Assembly (NCBI RefSeq): GCF_041381155.1
Contig: NC_091144.1
Span: 34,883,262 to 34,947,261, forward strand
Origin: Argopecten irradians
Taxonomy: Eukaryota > Mollusca > Bivalvia > Pectinida > Pectinidae
Direction of reading: 5' to 3'
DNA length: 64,000 bases
Of this stretch, positions 11,143-21,539 are shown one piece after another. The notes beneath the pieces are model-generated. The model did not search any database and was not told the DNA's origin. It worked only from the letters and a program-made list of their open reading frames with translations. Numbering within the stretch: position 1 is the first letter of the stretch; every line of letters starts with the position of its first letter. The translations under genes and the position numbers were made by a program.

Positions 11143-12128
11143 GTAAGTTTAAAGACATGGATATCCTTGAGCTTAACTTTATAAGATTTTTCTTAATCCT
11201 TAATTAGGGGTAACAACCCCACCCCAAGAATTTCTTTGCTAACAGTCATTTTGTTGGATACCTCAGAAACCATCTCAATCCTAATCACTCAACAGAATGA
11301 AAAATGAACATGACCTGATAGTATTACCAAACTTTTAATTTCAGTTGACATAAAATAGTTATCAACTGATATAGCAGATACATATTCTCACCCTAATTTA
11401 GATGGAAATAGCCTCACATAATGCAAGAACATGACAATGTGTCCTTCTTCTTAATGATTTATTTAGTTTATCAATATTATTAATTCTGTAATTTTAATAG
11501 ACATGGGTATGGGCAAACAGAAATGAAAAAGGTCCCTTGGTAAATACAAATAATGGCCTAGAAAGTCAAAACAAAGTCTTCAAATATCAGTTCCTGGAAA
11601 AGAAAGAACCATAATCTGTCGGGGATGATTCAACACTTCTCCAGGAATACTTACCAACCCTGATGTTACAGGAAGTCGCAATAATGATTATCTTAATCGG
11701 TATTGAAGTTTACATTTTTTTTTCATTTTACACATTTAATTTTTGTACAAGCGTTAAATGCATATTTTTTAAAGGAACCAAAATTTAGAATTTTATTGCA
11801 ATCGAAAACAAATTGAAAATGAAGATAATAAGGATTTTAATTAGACTATGTAAAATGTAGCAAATATCTGCTGTAAAGGTCATCTCTATGATTAATATTA
11901 CTAGTCTTTTGAAAATGTAATTTCTGTTATTATCATGAAGTCAATGGAACAATATCATCGGGTGTATATCTCTTGTTAACATGTTCATGTTTACATAGCA
12001 CATTGTTTGGTAATTTTTTTAAATTACCAGTAATTATGGTCTTATAAATTAAAATTAATAATATTGGTTTTTTTTTTATTTCCAAACAGATTTTAATATT
12101 TTTTTTAATTCTATGTTGTTGGGTTTTT
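11143..12128 (+). other. Intron of the SWIM-Ulp1 gene, AT-rich
   Basis: AT-rich DNA with long T runs and no recognised repeat or exon between the linker exon and the tandem-core element. Confidence 0.4.
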
Positions 12129-13494
12129 AGGTCACCTGAGACGAAGTCTCAAGTGACCTATTCTAATCGCCTTTTGTCCGTCGTCGTGCGTCGTCCGTCG
12201 TATGGCGATAAACAATTTACTTTTTCGACTTCTTCTCCAAAACTACTGAACCAAATTTGTTGAAATTTTGCAGAAACCTTCCACAGCCAAAGGTCAACCA
12301 AAATTGTGAATTATATGGTCCCAGCCCCCCAGGGCCCTGAGGGGTGGGGCCAAAAGGGGTCAAATAGGCTAAAACTTCAAAAATCTTCTTCTGAAATTCC
12401 AGAAATGGTAGAATCAAATACTCTTCATAGATTGAAAGGTCTTGAGGTCCTTTACAAAAATGCGAATTATATGACCCTGGGATCTCACGTTCCCCCAGGG
12501 AGGGGGTCAAGTTTGCTATAGTTTATATAGGGAAAAGACATTTTTGAGCATTATTTGGTCATTTGTAATAGGATATAAGTCAAATGTTGTCAGAATTATC
12601 AGTATGAGATGGCCATTGAATCTTATTAACAGTTTTTCCACGACTGACCCCCAGGGGCCTGAGGGGTGGGGCCAAAAGGGGTCAAAGAGGCTAAAACTTC
12701 AAAAATCTTCTTCTGAAATTCCAGAAATGGCAGAATCAAATACTCTTCATAGATTGAAAGGTCTTGAGGTTCTTTACAAAAATTGTGAATAATATGACCC
12801 TGGGGTATCACGTTTCCCCTGGGGAGGGGTCAAATTTACTATAGTTTATATAGGAAAACTCATTTTTGAGCATTATTTGGTCATGTGTAATAGAAAATGA
12901 GTCAAACTTTGATAGAATTATTAGCCTGAGATAGTATTTTAACATCATATCCATATTGGTCCTGGCCGACCCCAAGGGGCCAGAGGGTGGGGTCTAAATG
13001 GCAAAAATTTCAAAAGTCTCCTTCTGAATTTACAAATTTGATGGAACCAAATACTCTTCATAGATTGGAAGGTCTTTTTAAGGCCCTTTACAAAAATTGT
13101 GAATTTCATGGCCCTGGCATCTCAGACTTTCCCCTGATTAGGGGTCAAATCTATTTTAATTGATATTGGAAAAACACATTTATGAGCATTATTTGCTTAA
13201 TTTTCAATAGGTCAAACTTGGTTAGAATTATTACCCTGTGATAGCATTTTAGCATCATATCCACATTGGTCCTGGCCAACCTCCAGGGGTAGATGGGCGG
13301 GGCCAAAAGGGGTCAAAATGACTAAAATAAGAAAAAAAATCCTCTGAATTCACAGATTTCATAGATTTGAAAAGTCAGTTATAAAATTACTGACTGGTTT
13401 CAGGGCCTGATGGGCCAATATATAGTGTTGTTTTGTGTCATAGTTCCATTCTGTCTCCGAACTCAGGTGACCGCTAAGGCCCATGGGCCTCTTG
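12129..13494 (+). mobile_element. Pearl/Helentron-like element with ~325 bp tandem core, intronic
   Basis: It opens with a stem-loop at 12130-12158: GGTCACCTGAGAC and GTCTCAAGTGACC around a GAA loop. A CCGTCGTCGTGCGTCGTCCG block follows. Three and a half units of ~325 bp (starting about 12297, 12641, 12969 and 13267) carry CAGGGGCCTGAGGGG-type and GGTCAAA blocks. Near the right end CTCAGGTGACC (13462-13472) is the complement of the first 11 bases, and a palindrome AGGCCCATGGGCCT (13477-13490) precedes a CTTG end. Subterminal inverted repeats, a 3' hairpin and a tandem core fit Helentron-derived elements. The frames inside are repeat shadows. Confidence 0.75.
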
Positions 13495-13794
13495 TTTTGT
13501 TTAGTTGTACAGTGCATGCGACGAGTAAGTGTATGAAGATATTGTATTGGTGCTGCTTTGTATTATCATCAGCAGCTAATATATATGTTTGCCACAGTAT
13601 CTTTTTAGTATGCCTTTAGTATGCTTAGTGCTGCTTACATCCTATCATATAACAATTTCAAATCCAAAATTAATAACATTTTAGTATATTAGCTTTAATT
13701 GTTGTATATCTTAACTATGTGCTCATTTTTAACCTACATTTGAAGATGTTATTACATTTATTCAGTAAGACGACATTTTTATGGTTTTATGCTT
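13495..13794. other. Unassigned intronic spacer
   Basis: AT-rich; nothing recognised between the two tandem-core elements. Confidence 0.35.
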
Positions 13795-14700
13795 TATGTC
13801 CTGGCGCGGCGTCCGTCGTCCCCATCGTCCGTTCGTCAACATTTCGTTTTTAAATCGCTACTAGTCATAGAGTTGTGCATGGATTGTAACCAAAGTTGGC
13901 CACAAATCATCCTTAGGGGGAAGGGGAACAGAACTTGTATAAATTTTGGCTCTGACACCCAAGGGGCAGGAGGGGCGGGGCCCAATAGGGGAAATAGAGG
14001 TAAATCCTATAAAATCGTTACTTGTCCTAGAGTTCTGCATGGATCGTAACCAAATTTAGCAAACAAACATCCTTGGGGGAAGGGGACCAGAACTTGTATA
14101 ATAATCATTTTGGCTCTGACTCCCCCGGGGGCAGGAGGGGTGGGGCCCAATATGGGAAATAGAGGTAAATCTGATAAATCGCTACTTGTCCTAGAGAGTT
14201 CTGCATGGATTGAAACCAAATTTGACCAAAATATCCATGGGGGAAGGGGAATAGAGTTTGTATAAATTTTGGCTCTTACACGGAGCTTGAGGTAAAAAAG
14301 GGGCGTAGGCCCAATAGGGGGACATAGAGGTAAATCCTATTAAATCGCTACTTGTCCTAGAGTTCTGCATGGATTGCAACCAAATTTGGTCAGAAACATC
14401 CTTGGTGGAAAATGAAACAGAAACTTGTATAAAATTTTGGCTGTGATCCACCAGGGCTAAAAGGGCGGGGCCCTATAGGGGAAATAGGTAAATCCTATAA
14501 ATCGCTACTGTCCTAGAGTTCTGCATGGATTGTAACCAAATTTGGCCAGAAACATCATTGTGGGAAGGGGAACAGAAACTTGTTGATTTTGGCTCTGACT
14601 TGATTGGGCCCAAAAATTAAATTTTTACATGATTTGAAACCAAATTTGACCACAAATTAGACATAAACAGGGAAGTCCTTCATTTTAAAATCGCTACCAA
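13795..14700 (+). mobile_element. Second tandem-core repeat family (~160 bp units), intronic
   Basis: A GGCGTCCGTCGTCCCCATCG block is followed by about five units starting near 13850, 14008, 14175, 14340 and 14500. Each has AAATCGCTACTTGTCCTAGA, a GTTCTGCATGGATTGTAACC block and a GGGGCAGGAGGGGYGGGGCC-type block. Layout (CCGT block, then tandem units) matches the elements at 2228 and 12129, but the unit sequence is different. No terminal hairpin was found. Confidence 0.6.
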
Positions 14701-14794
14701 AGTTTGATTTAAACCAAAGGTAGGCAATATGTTTCTGATTATCTACTAATTAAGTGTTTGAATACAGTTTACGTAATAATGCCAATGTTTTCAG

Positions 14795-15487
14795 GTGTCT
14801 AGTCAGTCAGCTGTTGAAAAACAGTTTTACATTGTAAACTTGGATTGTGGTAATGGACTGCCAAGCTGCAACTGCCACATTTGGAGCTGGACATTGTTGC
14901 CTTGTAAACACATGTTTGGGGTCTTCGCACATAGCCAGTATTCATGGGAGGATGTAGCTGAACATTACAGGAGTTCACCCTTCTTCAACATTGATGATGT
15001 GGTAGTGAAGATTCCTGTGACTTCAGGTTCAATCCCAGAATAATTGCTTGAGGACCCAGACATCGTATCCAATGCAACAAGTGGGGAAGAAACGGGTGTT
15101 GGTGATTTGCCTCTAGCAAAGAAAACATCAATAAAACTTAAAGCACTTACCATCACATGTAGAGAAAAGTTGTCTCTCCTGCAGAATGCGACATACCTGT
15201 GTCAGCATGAAGACGCTTTGAATGCACTAATTGATGTCCTTGATATTGAGATCATCAAGATCAATAACAATTTATATAAAGATCACGGTCTGTGTGAGGA
15301 GGCACCACCACCTCAACAAAAACAAGGTGGCTGCACAGAAAAATGAAAAACCTAGCAGACTGAAACTAAACCGTTGAGGAAAAAAAACCTGTGTAGTTCA
15401 ATACCATTTCGAATACCATTGATGCATCATCAACCATCATTGTTGATGGCATTGTCGAGAACAAACAACTTCAAGAGGGTATAACAG
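14795..15487 (+). CDS. SWIM zinc-finger exon
   Basis: The acceptor TTTTCAG precedes 14795. The frame reads through LPSCNCHIWSWTLLPCKHMF, a SWIM-type CxCx9CxH, followed by a GVFAHSQYSWEDV stretch like the helix after SWIM fingers in MULE transposases. A TAA at 15041-15043 interrupts the frame, which then continues in phase to about 15330, ending in a proline/glutamine-rich segment. After a frame change a further stretch ending ENKQLQEGIT reaches a possible donor at 15488 (ACAG|GTATC). SWIM fingers bind DNA or protein; here the role is unknown. Confidence 0.6.
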
Positions 15488-15689
15488 GTATCAACTTATA
15501 TTGATTTAGGCTGTCGTAAAATTAACTTAATACTATAAAACAAATCAGAATAAAAAGAGGGGTAAATCTGGGGCTGTTTACAAGATAGACAACACTTTAT
15601 TTAATAAGTTATATACATATCTATATTATTAGGATGAAACCTTATGATATGTTGCCTCCTTTGTTTTTTTTAACTTTTTAATATCGCAG

Positions 15690-15785
15690 TCATGGCTTTT
15701 CAATTTGAATCTTTAGAAATGGTAAAAGAAATGTCACACGGTGAATGGCAGAACTTGATTCAAGATGCAGATCGCACATGTTCCT
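15690..15785 (+). CDS. Possible exon between SWIM and Ulp1 domains
   Basis: An acceptor-like ATATCGCAG precedes a short frame reading MAFQFESLEMVKEMSHGEWQ and on to TCSFQ, then a stop. It is placed where an exon is expected and has mixed composition, but no domain is recognised and no clean donor is seen. Confidence 0.25.
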
Positions 15786-15914
15786 TCCAATAATTGCTAA
15801 ATGCTTCAAATGATGACTTATGAAACCACATGAGAAGTTAGGTCTTAATGGAACACTTTGATAAGTTCTTTTTCCACCATACATTGTATTTAGATATCGT
15901 GTTGATATTTTCAG

Positions 15915-16045
15915 CTCTGAATCATGTTGATCGCATTTGGGAGCAATCTAAGGAGTCCAATTATATACTAACAAAAGTATATGGATTTAATATTACTGAT
16001 TTGGATATCAAATCTTTGAAAAGAGGAAAGTGGTTAACTGATCAG
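15915..16045 (+). CDS. Ulp1/C48 peptidase exon 1
   Basis: Bounded by TTTTCAG and by CAG|GTAAGT. The frame reads NHVDRIWEQSKESNYILTKV and ends ITDLDIKSLKRGKWLTDQ. The end is the start of the C48 fold: an L..L..G.WL.D segment that continues into the next exon in phase. No stops inside. Confidence 0.65.
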
Positions 16046-16251
16046 GTAAGTATGAAAATGTTATAAATGATAGATGTATTATTTGAAAAACATGTGATTA
16101 TTATTATAAATTTTATCAAATAAGGACAATGACATACATGCATTGATTTTGGTACTTTGATATCAGCTTTTTCAATAGAATTACTACTTTAAATATGGTT
16201 AGGTTGGATTTTTTTTTTTTTAATATTTTTAAACCTTTGTTATTAATATAG

Positions 16252-16373
16252 GTCATGGATAGTTACCTTGCCTGTTTAGCACAAAAGGAACTGGACAAAG
16301 GAATAAAAGTCAAACATGAAGCAGTATCAACAATGACCAACATTATCAATGATACCCATGTTTGTGAATACTG
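16252..16373 (+). CDS. Ulp1/C48 peptidase exon 2
   Basis: It follows TTAATATAG and starts in phase after the previous exon. The reading VMDSYLACLAQKELDKGIKV matches the helix after WLxD in Ulp1 proteases (a V...Y...L pattern). The 3' border is uncertain: GTAAAA at 16374 gives a phase that does not fit the next exon. Confidence 0.6.
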
Positions 16374-16645
16374 GTAAAAATATGGTGTCATTATAAATTT
16401 TCGTTGGGTGAAATTCTGCACATATTTTTAAATTATAATTTCAGTCTGTTGCCAATTTCACAATAAGGTATCAATCAGATTTTTGCAGTTACGTTATGCT
16501 TTCATCATGGAAGTCACCCCCTCCTTGTTCTAATATAAAACTGTAATACAAATTTGTAGTGTTTAATCTTAAAATTTATAAGGTGTTGATCAAAACAAGT
16601 ATATTTCACTGAAAATATGGTTAAATATATGATTTGTTTCTTCAG

Positions 16646-16714
16646 TACCGCGTCATGGAGTATGACTTTATAGTAGAAGCTTACCATCAACGAGGAGGCC
16701 ACTGGGATTTAGTG
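16646..16714 (+). CDS. Ulp1/C48 peptidase exon 3, catalytic His
   Basis: The acceptor CTTCAG and the donor GTG|GTGAGC bound YRVMEYDFIVEAYHQRGGHW followed by DLV. HW is the conserved catalytic histidine plus tryptophan of the C48 family, followed by a hydrophobic strand. Confidence 0.65.
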
Positions 16715-17135
16715 GTGAGCAGTTCATAACATAATTATTGAAAAAAAAACAATTTGTACCCAAGGAAAGATATTTCATCTTCGAATAGAGTTGTCTCTCT
16801 ATTGATTGTGACATCATTCCTTTGTGAGCAAAAACTACATCATTTTGTATGAATAATATGACGTAACACTCACAGTAACATGACATATCAATCAGTTCCT
16901 AATCACAAAAACAGATAAAAAATTATGTGAAGAATAAGTAGAGGATATTGCATTTCAAGTGAATTATTTTACACCCTGTTATCATATAATTAAGTATATC
17001 AACCTTACAATGTTTTGGGCAAACACATTTATTGTGAGTTAATGAAAAGTTCGCACAAGTAAATAATATCTTTTCCCATTTCATCCGATATTGGTACGTG
17101 GATATGTCATATATAGGTGATTATTTGTTTATCAG

Positions 17136-17224
17136 ATTGTGGAACCAAAACGAGGAGCTGTGTTCTTTTAAAACCCACTAGGGGAAACTTCGTGTCAGCT
17201 AAGAAGGGCAATTAACAGCTGGAG
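17136..17224 (+). CDS. Ulp1/C48 peptidase exon 4, acidic/Asn position and a stop
   Basis: After TTTATCAG the frame reads IVEPKRGAVFF, a TAA at 17169-17171, then NPLGETSCQLRRAINSW. In active C48 proteases the residue before the LG is the catalytic Asp (DSLG or DPLG). Here it is Asn, which some related cysteine proteases of the clan use. The TAA probably replaced a Leu codon. Confidence 0.55.
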
Positions 17225-17645
17225 GTAACCCATTTTCAAAACAATAATGTCCGTCATTGTTGAAGAATAAGAATTAGTAGATTAGTAGACTATGATTATA
17301 ACTGTCAAGTACCAGTAATAACTAATGAGATAGATTGAAAGGTAGCAATGGAATCTCGTTTTTTTAATTGAAAAAATACCTTTACATTTAACTATCAAAA
17401 CTGTGTATAAATTTTATTCATTGAGATAATTTATCATAGTTGCAGTATATTTTGACACATGAATTGGTAGGAAATGACTAAGGTCTGAGGATTTTTGTGA
17501 TATATCAACCAAATAAAATTTGGACAGTTACATTGATTATTACTAAAAAAATGTACATAAATGTATATTCATGTGTAATTTTTCATATCATTTACACACA
17601 TTATCTCAATAAAACTCTGATGTATAAAACATCCTGGCATTTAGA

Positions 17646-17703
17646 GACCAAAGATCACGCTCAACAACAAGACAGCTGCAACTGTGGAGTGTACTGTTTG
17701 ATG
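17646..17703 (+). CDS. Ulp1/C48 peptidase exon 5, catalytic Gln and Cys
   Basis: The frame reads TKDHAQQQDSCNCGVYCLM and ends at ATG|GTAAGT. QxDxxNCGVY is the C48 signature: Gln forms the oxyanion hole and Cys in CGV is the nucleophile. The join to the exon at 17136-17224 is out of phase, so an exon may be missing or a base lost. Confidence 0.7.
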
Positions 17704-17997
17704 GTAAGTCAGGGTTAAATAAATCTCAATCATGATGAATTCTGGAAAAAATATTGACCTATTTAATTTTTATGTTTCCATCTGTTTTTCCCTATTTTTA
17801 AATTTTCAATGTATGATTCGTTAAATATTCAATTGTTCAATGCAATCTCGGTAACTTAAAGCCTTCTGATGTCAGAAGTGCAACATGCTCTGCAAACTAG
17901 TTCTTGGGGAATTTTTACATATATCTTCCACTTGATGTGAAAATCAAATCCTACTGCATTTATTGCTATTTTTTATTTACTTAATTTCTGTTTGCAG

Positions 17998-18093
17998 AAA
18001 GACATCTGACAGGAGAAACATTGTTGGGTATCTCCAGGACTGATGTGGAATCGAAGAGAAGGGAGATTGCACGTACATTCCTGCTTTATGAAG
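17998..18093 (+). CDS. Ulp1/C48 peptidase exon 6 (end of domain)
   Basis: Bounded by TTTGCAG and GAAG|GTAAGA. The usable frame reads RHLTGETLLGISRTDVESKR and on to REIARTFLLYE, the closing helix of the fold. Its phase does not match the exon before it, which suggests a small indel. Confidence 0.5.
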
Positions 18094-18292
18094 GTAAGAT
18101 AAAAAAAAACATACATTGTAGTGTAAAAGTTAATTTTCAATTCTAAGTTATTAATAAATGTTTTACTCAATTGCACTAACGGTACTCGATTTTAGAAACT
18201 GTCTACTTTGATACTCAAATATCCTTAAAGAGACACAATTGGAATACTGATGGTTTACAATTTTGTAACCGATTCTTTTGTACATTTTGCAG

Positions 18293-18361
18293 TATACATG
18301 GAAAAGCAGTGTCCTTGTTATGGATTTGAAACCACCAAAGAAGACCAGAACAATATTGTAG
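18293..18361 (+). CDS. PHD-like finger, first half
   Basis: Acceptor TTTTGCAG; phase agrees with the previous exon. The reading VYMEKQCPCYGFETTKEDQN gives the first cysteine pair (CxC) of a PHD-like finger. The donor GTAG|GTCCTT is weak. Confidence 0.45.
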   Translation, partial: YTWKSSVLVMDLKPPKKTRTIL

Positions 18362-18567
18362 GTCCTTTTCATTGTTTGATATGACTTTCAATTTGTATTT
18401 ATCTTTCAGTATTTTTTACACTTTTCTCACTTCTTATAATGAGGTCACAATGTAAATCTTAAGTCCTGTGTTAACAAAATATTATCTTTACATTGAATAA
18501 AAAAGCAAACAGATATGAGCTTATCAGTGGTTCATTTGTTTATCAAATTTCAATTTTATCTTTTCAG

Positions 18568-18679
18568 TTACAATGCCAAACCTGTGCCAGTCTTTCACAA
18601 AAAGAACCACTGCGTGAGAGAACAGATGGCCAATGCTGTAGGAGTTCCTTTTAGATGCAAAGTGTGCAGTCTTGTATAG
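18568..18679 (+). CDS. PHD-like finger, second half, and stop
   Basis: After TTTTCAG one frame reads LQCQTCASL and another reads FHKKNHCVREQMANAVGVPF followed by RCKVCSLV and a TAG at 18677-18679. Taken together these give CxxC, H, C and a final CxxC, the spacing of a PHD finger. The switch of frame lies near 18590, so one base has been gained or lost there. Confidence 0.45.
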
Positions 18680-18707
18680 AGGACACAACTATATATATGA
18701 TTTATTT

Positions 18708-18868
18708 AAAGAATGATTTTTATTTTTTTGTTGTTTACTGGTGTGTAAACTGCATTTTTTGTACATATATTTTAAATGACGCGCGTCAGCGCGCCATGTT
18801 GAAATATCTGTACAAAAAATGCAGTTTTTACACACCAGTAAACAACACAAAATTAAAAACATTCCTTA
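18708..18868. repeat. Palindromic repeat, copy 1
   Basis: Two arms of about 70 bp, TTGTTTACTGGTGTG with an AACTGCATTTTTTGTAC block on the left and their complement on the right, flank a GC-rich centre (GACGCGCGTCAGCGCGCC). Similarity to the copy at 23518 continues past the right arm for ~65 bp, so the palindrome is part of a larger repeat. Confidence 0.75.
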
Positions 18869-18935
18869 TATTTACATTTCGACCGACCATTTCATTTAAA
18901 TTTAGTGTTCCGGTGAAATTAACCTTCGTTTTTTC

Positions 18936-20315
18936 AACGTTAAACGATTGATGGAACCGCTGAGTAATTGATGGAATCGCGAAACAGCTGGCTCCAATTT
19001 GGCGGGAACATGTGTCAAGTTCCGGGAGTAAATAAAATATAGTTCAACAATAACTTAATCGTTTTTAATCCATTTATTCCATATGTTTTCATTTTTTTTA
19101 TTTTTTTAATGTTAACACAATGCGACTCATTGCATTCAAACTGATGTTGATATCGAACCCTTGTAATGGCATATATTTTAGCCTAACCGGATGCGCATTC
19201 ACATAATGGCGAAAGTCAGTGTTTTGGTTTTGTGTTCTTGCGCAGCAGCCCCTCTGCGTTTACGCAAGTGTAAACGATTGCCCGGTTAGTAAGGTTATAT
19301 AGGAAAGTGAAAACGAAAATGTAAATATTACTCTACATTTTGTGTTTACACTAGTCTATTTAGAAAAGTTTGTTATGCTATATGCATTTTAAAAATAAGA
19401 AATTATTTAATTATTAGTGCGATTGTACTCGTACTATTATTGTCCTTGTCGGGTGTAGAATATGTGTACATCCGCTATGCGCAGATTCCAACTGCGCACG
19501 CGATAGTCAGTGTCTTATAGCGTTTAATTGATTTCGCCATGATTTAGTGACACCAAACTTTCAAAAACATATATTTAGATATACCTGTCAGCGATAATCT
19601 ACTATAAATTAACAACAGTGACATTTCAAAGTGCTAAACGCATTTGTTTTGTGTAAACTTCAAACGACGTATTATACAAACCCTTGCATCGGTCAAGATA
19701 TTATAAGCATCTGATCGACTTTGGAAACTTCCGGAACAATACAATGCAATTTAGGTTTCTATAGTCAATAAAAGAAAGTGACGAAACGGATAACTTTTAG
19801 TACCAGCTACATATTTAATTTATTTCACGTCATCGTAGGTGTACGTTGCACTATCGCTTACTTAACCCTGTGACCATGGACCGCATTTGCTGCAGTTCTA
19901 ATTAATATTTATAAAATTGCACAGCTTTGCGTAAGAGAAACAGAATAAAAAACACATCATAAAATATCAGTCTGAGTATGTGAGCTCTAGATCTAATGTA
20001 CCCTAGAAAGGCGTTCAAGCATGACACAGGTAGGTCACCGCGTGCAGAGACTGGACGTTGTTCTAGCGGACAATTATTTTTTTAACAACGAAACAATTTG
20101 TTGTATCAATCAATAATTTCAATTAATGAAAGTAAAGGAAAGTATTTATTACAATGCACCCAACCATCTCCTTGCAATATTCCCAAGGATAATGAGCGAA
20201 AGTGATACGTACACCTGTTGCAGAGGATGATTTCATAGCGGAAATTAAGGATAGGGAGTATTTAGCGTGCACTTAATGTCTAACAGACATATTTCTAGTT
20301 AAAATGTTTATATTC
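18936..20315. other. Unassigned DNA with promoter-like GC-rich spots
   Basis: Around 19185-19290 lies GGATGCGCATTC, then a short frame starting ATGGCGAAAGTCAG. Around 19465-19505 there are further TGCGCA-type sites. These resemble NRF1-like promoter motifs, but no exon chain can be followed. The rest is AT-rich. Confidence 0.3.
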
Positions 20316-20469
20316 ATAGGGATTGGATTTCGTTTTTATGTTAACCATGCTTGTATGGAGCGATTCCTTTAAGAATATATTCTATGGGGCGCGTTACCCA
20401 TAGAATATATTCTTAGAGGAATTGCTCCATACAAGCATGGTTAACATAAAAACGAAATCCAATCCCTAT
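20316..20469. repeat. Near-perfect 154 bp foldback (inverted repeat)
   Basis: The arms, about 72 bp each, begin ATAGGGATTGGATTTCG at 20316 and end in the complement at 20469. Between them lies a ~10 bp loop (GGCGCGTTAC). I count only a few mismatches across the arms. No clear flanking duplication is seen. Confidence 0.85.
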
Positions 20470-21539
20470 ATTTACACTCACACGACTTTTCATTTATATT
20501 TTATGCAATAAAATCGTCATTTGAAAGTGACGTAATTATTCAATAAAACTCGGTCAAAAGTGGGAGGAGCTCACTCAATTCAACAGCGAATGATGACTCT
20601 TCACGTAAGATAAAATTATTCATCCGCGACGAAAAAAAGTTCAATAGTTTAATGTAAAATAAACATGACAAACAGAGTAAATTTTAGTGATAATTTTATT
20701 TAATCATATCAGAACTTTAAATAGGTATTAAATTTAGCTAAAAGTTAATATATAACGTTATAACATAAAGTATTTGTACTCGGCCACATGTGTGAACTCG
20801 GTGACCGTTATTGGGAAGCGATGCGAGGCTGACGCACGCTTACTCACTGGAGTTCTGAAGTTGTCAAAACACCGATGTTCAAGTAGCTAATTTTTTTTGA
20901 GAATGTCGTCTGACTTGACGATATTGCATCCTTCGGAGCCATGTGATTATATAATCTACGCTTAGATCCATCGCCATCTATAGATGGAACAACTTCACTT
21001 GTGTTCGATGGATACAATGTATTTGTGGTGACGTGTGACTGTCAACACGTGGATTACTAGCGGTGCATGTTTTATAATACACATGATTAAATTCTCAAAG
21101 AACAAAGACAAGAGAATATGTTTATAACTGACCTAGCTCTGTCAGAGGGTCTCACGCCCGTCAACCCCAAAGACTCGATCGTAGGACACAGACACAGAGG
21201 TAATGTTTACAATTGACATCCAACATTTTTAACAAAAATGAAAGCGCTGCACGTCGCCCCGGTCGGGATGTTTTTCTCGTTTCTTTATACAATTGTTAAT
21301 TTAAAAATGTTTGTATCATATTTAAATATAAAACATATATGTATTGTTTACATTTTCCGCAAATTCTATGAAAAACAGCAATATACACGTAATGTTACGT
21401 CAAAATGTAAACAAAGCCATGTGTTTCTTTTAAAAAAAAAGTAGCCCCTTTACGTTGCATAGAATATTTTCATACGCAAGTTCAAAGTTCAATGTTACCA
21501 TGCAGTTATGGTAAACATAATCGGCTAGGACTTACGTTT
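20470..21539. other. Unassigned DNA
   Basis: Moderate GC around 20790-21060 and a few short frames (such as one starting at 20903), but no supported exon. A promoter or first exon of a host gene cannot be excluded. Confidence 0.3.

Larger units (their letters stand above)
10936..18679 (+). pseudogene. SWIM - Ulp1/C48 peptidase - PHD-like gene, multi-exon, decayed (MULE-like)
   Basis: At least nine exon-like segments with mostly good AG|...|GT borders read in a consistent order: a linker typical of MULE transposases upstream of SWIM, a SWIM zinc finger (CxCx9CxH), a C48/Ulp1-type cysteine peptidase spread over six exons (catalytic His in GGHW, Gln and Cys in QQQDSCNCGVY), and a C-terminal PHD-like cysteine/histidine set. 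SWIM fingers are common in MULE transposases, and Ulp1 domains occur in some MULE elements, so a MULE-derived protein is likely. No DDE transposase exon is seen upstream in this window. Breaks: a frame change in the linker exon, in-frame stops at 15041-15043 and 17169-17171, phase clashes at later joins, and a frame change near 18590. Domestication or activity is therefore unlikely for this copy, though a better copy may exist elsewhere. Two tandem-core repeats occupy the largest intron. Confidence 0.6.

Noticed and set aside
12217-12811. Several overlapping frames with repeated protein sequence (QGPEGWGQKGS and similar)
   Set aside because: They come from the tandem ~325 bp core of a repeat; the protein repeats because the DNA does, on both strands.
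13795-14451. Frames within the second intronic tandem repeat (86-codon frames on both strands)
   Set aside because: Shadows of ~160 bp repeat units.
19180-19290. Possible host first exon (ATGGCGAAAGTCAG...) after a TGCGCA-type site
   Set aside because: Short frame, no downstream exon that can be joined, no domain; kept only as a note.
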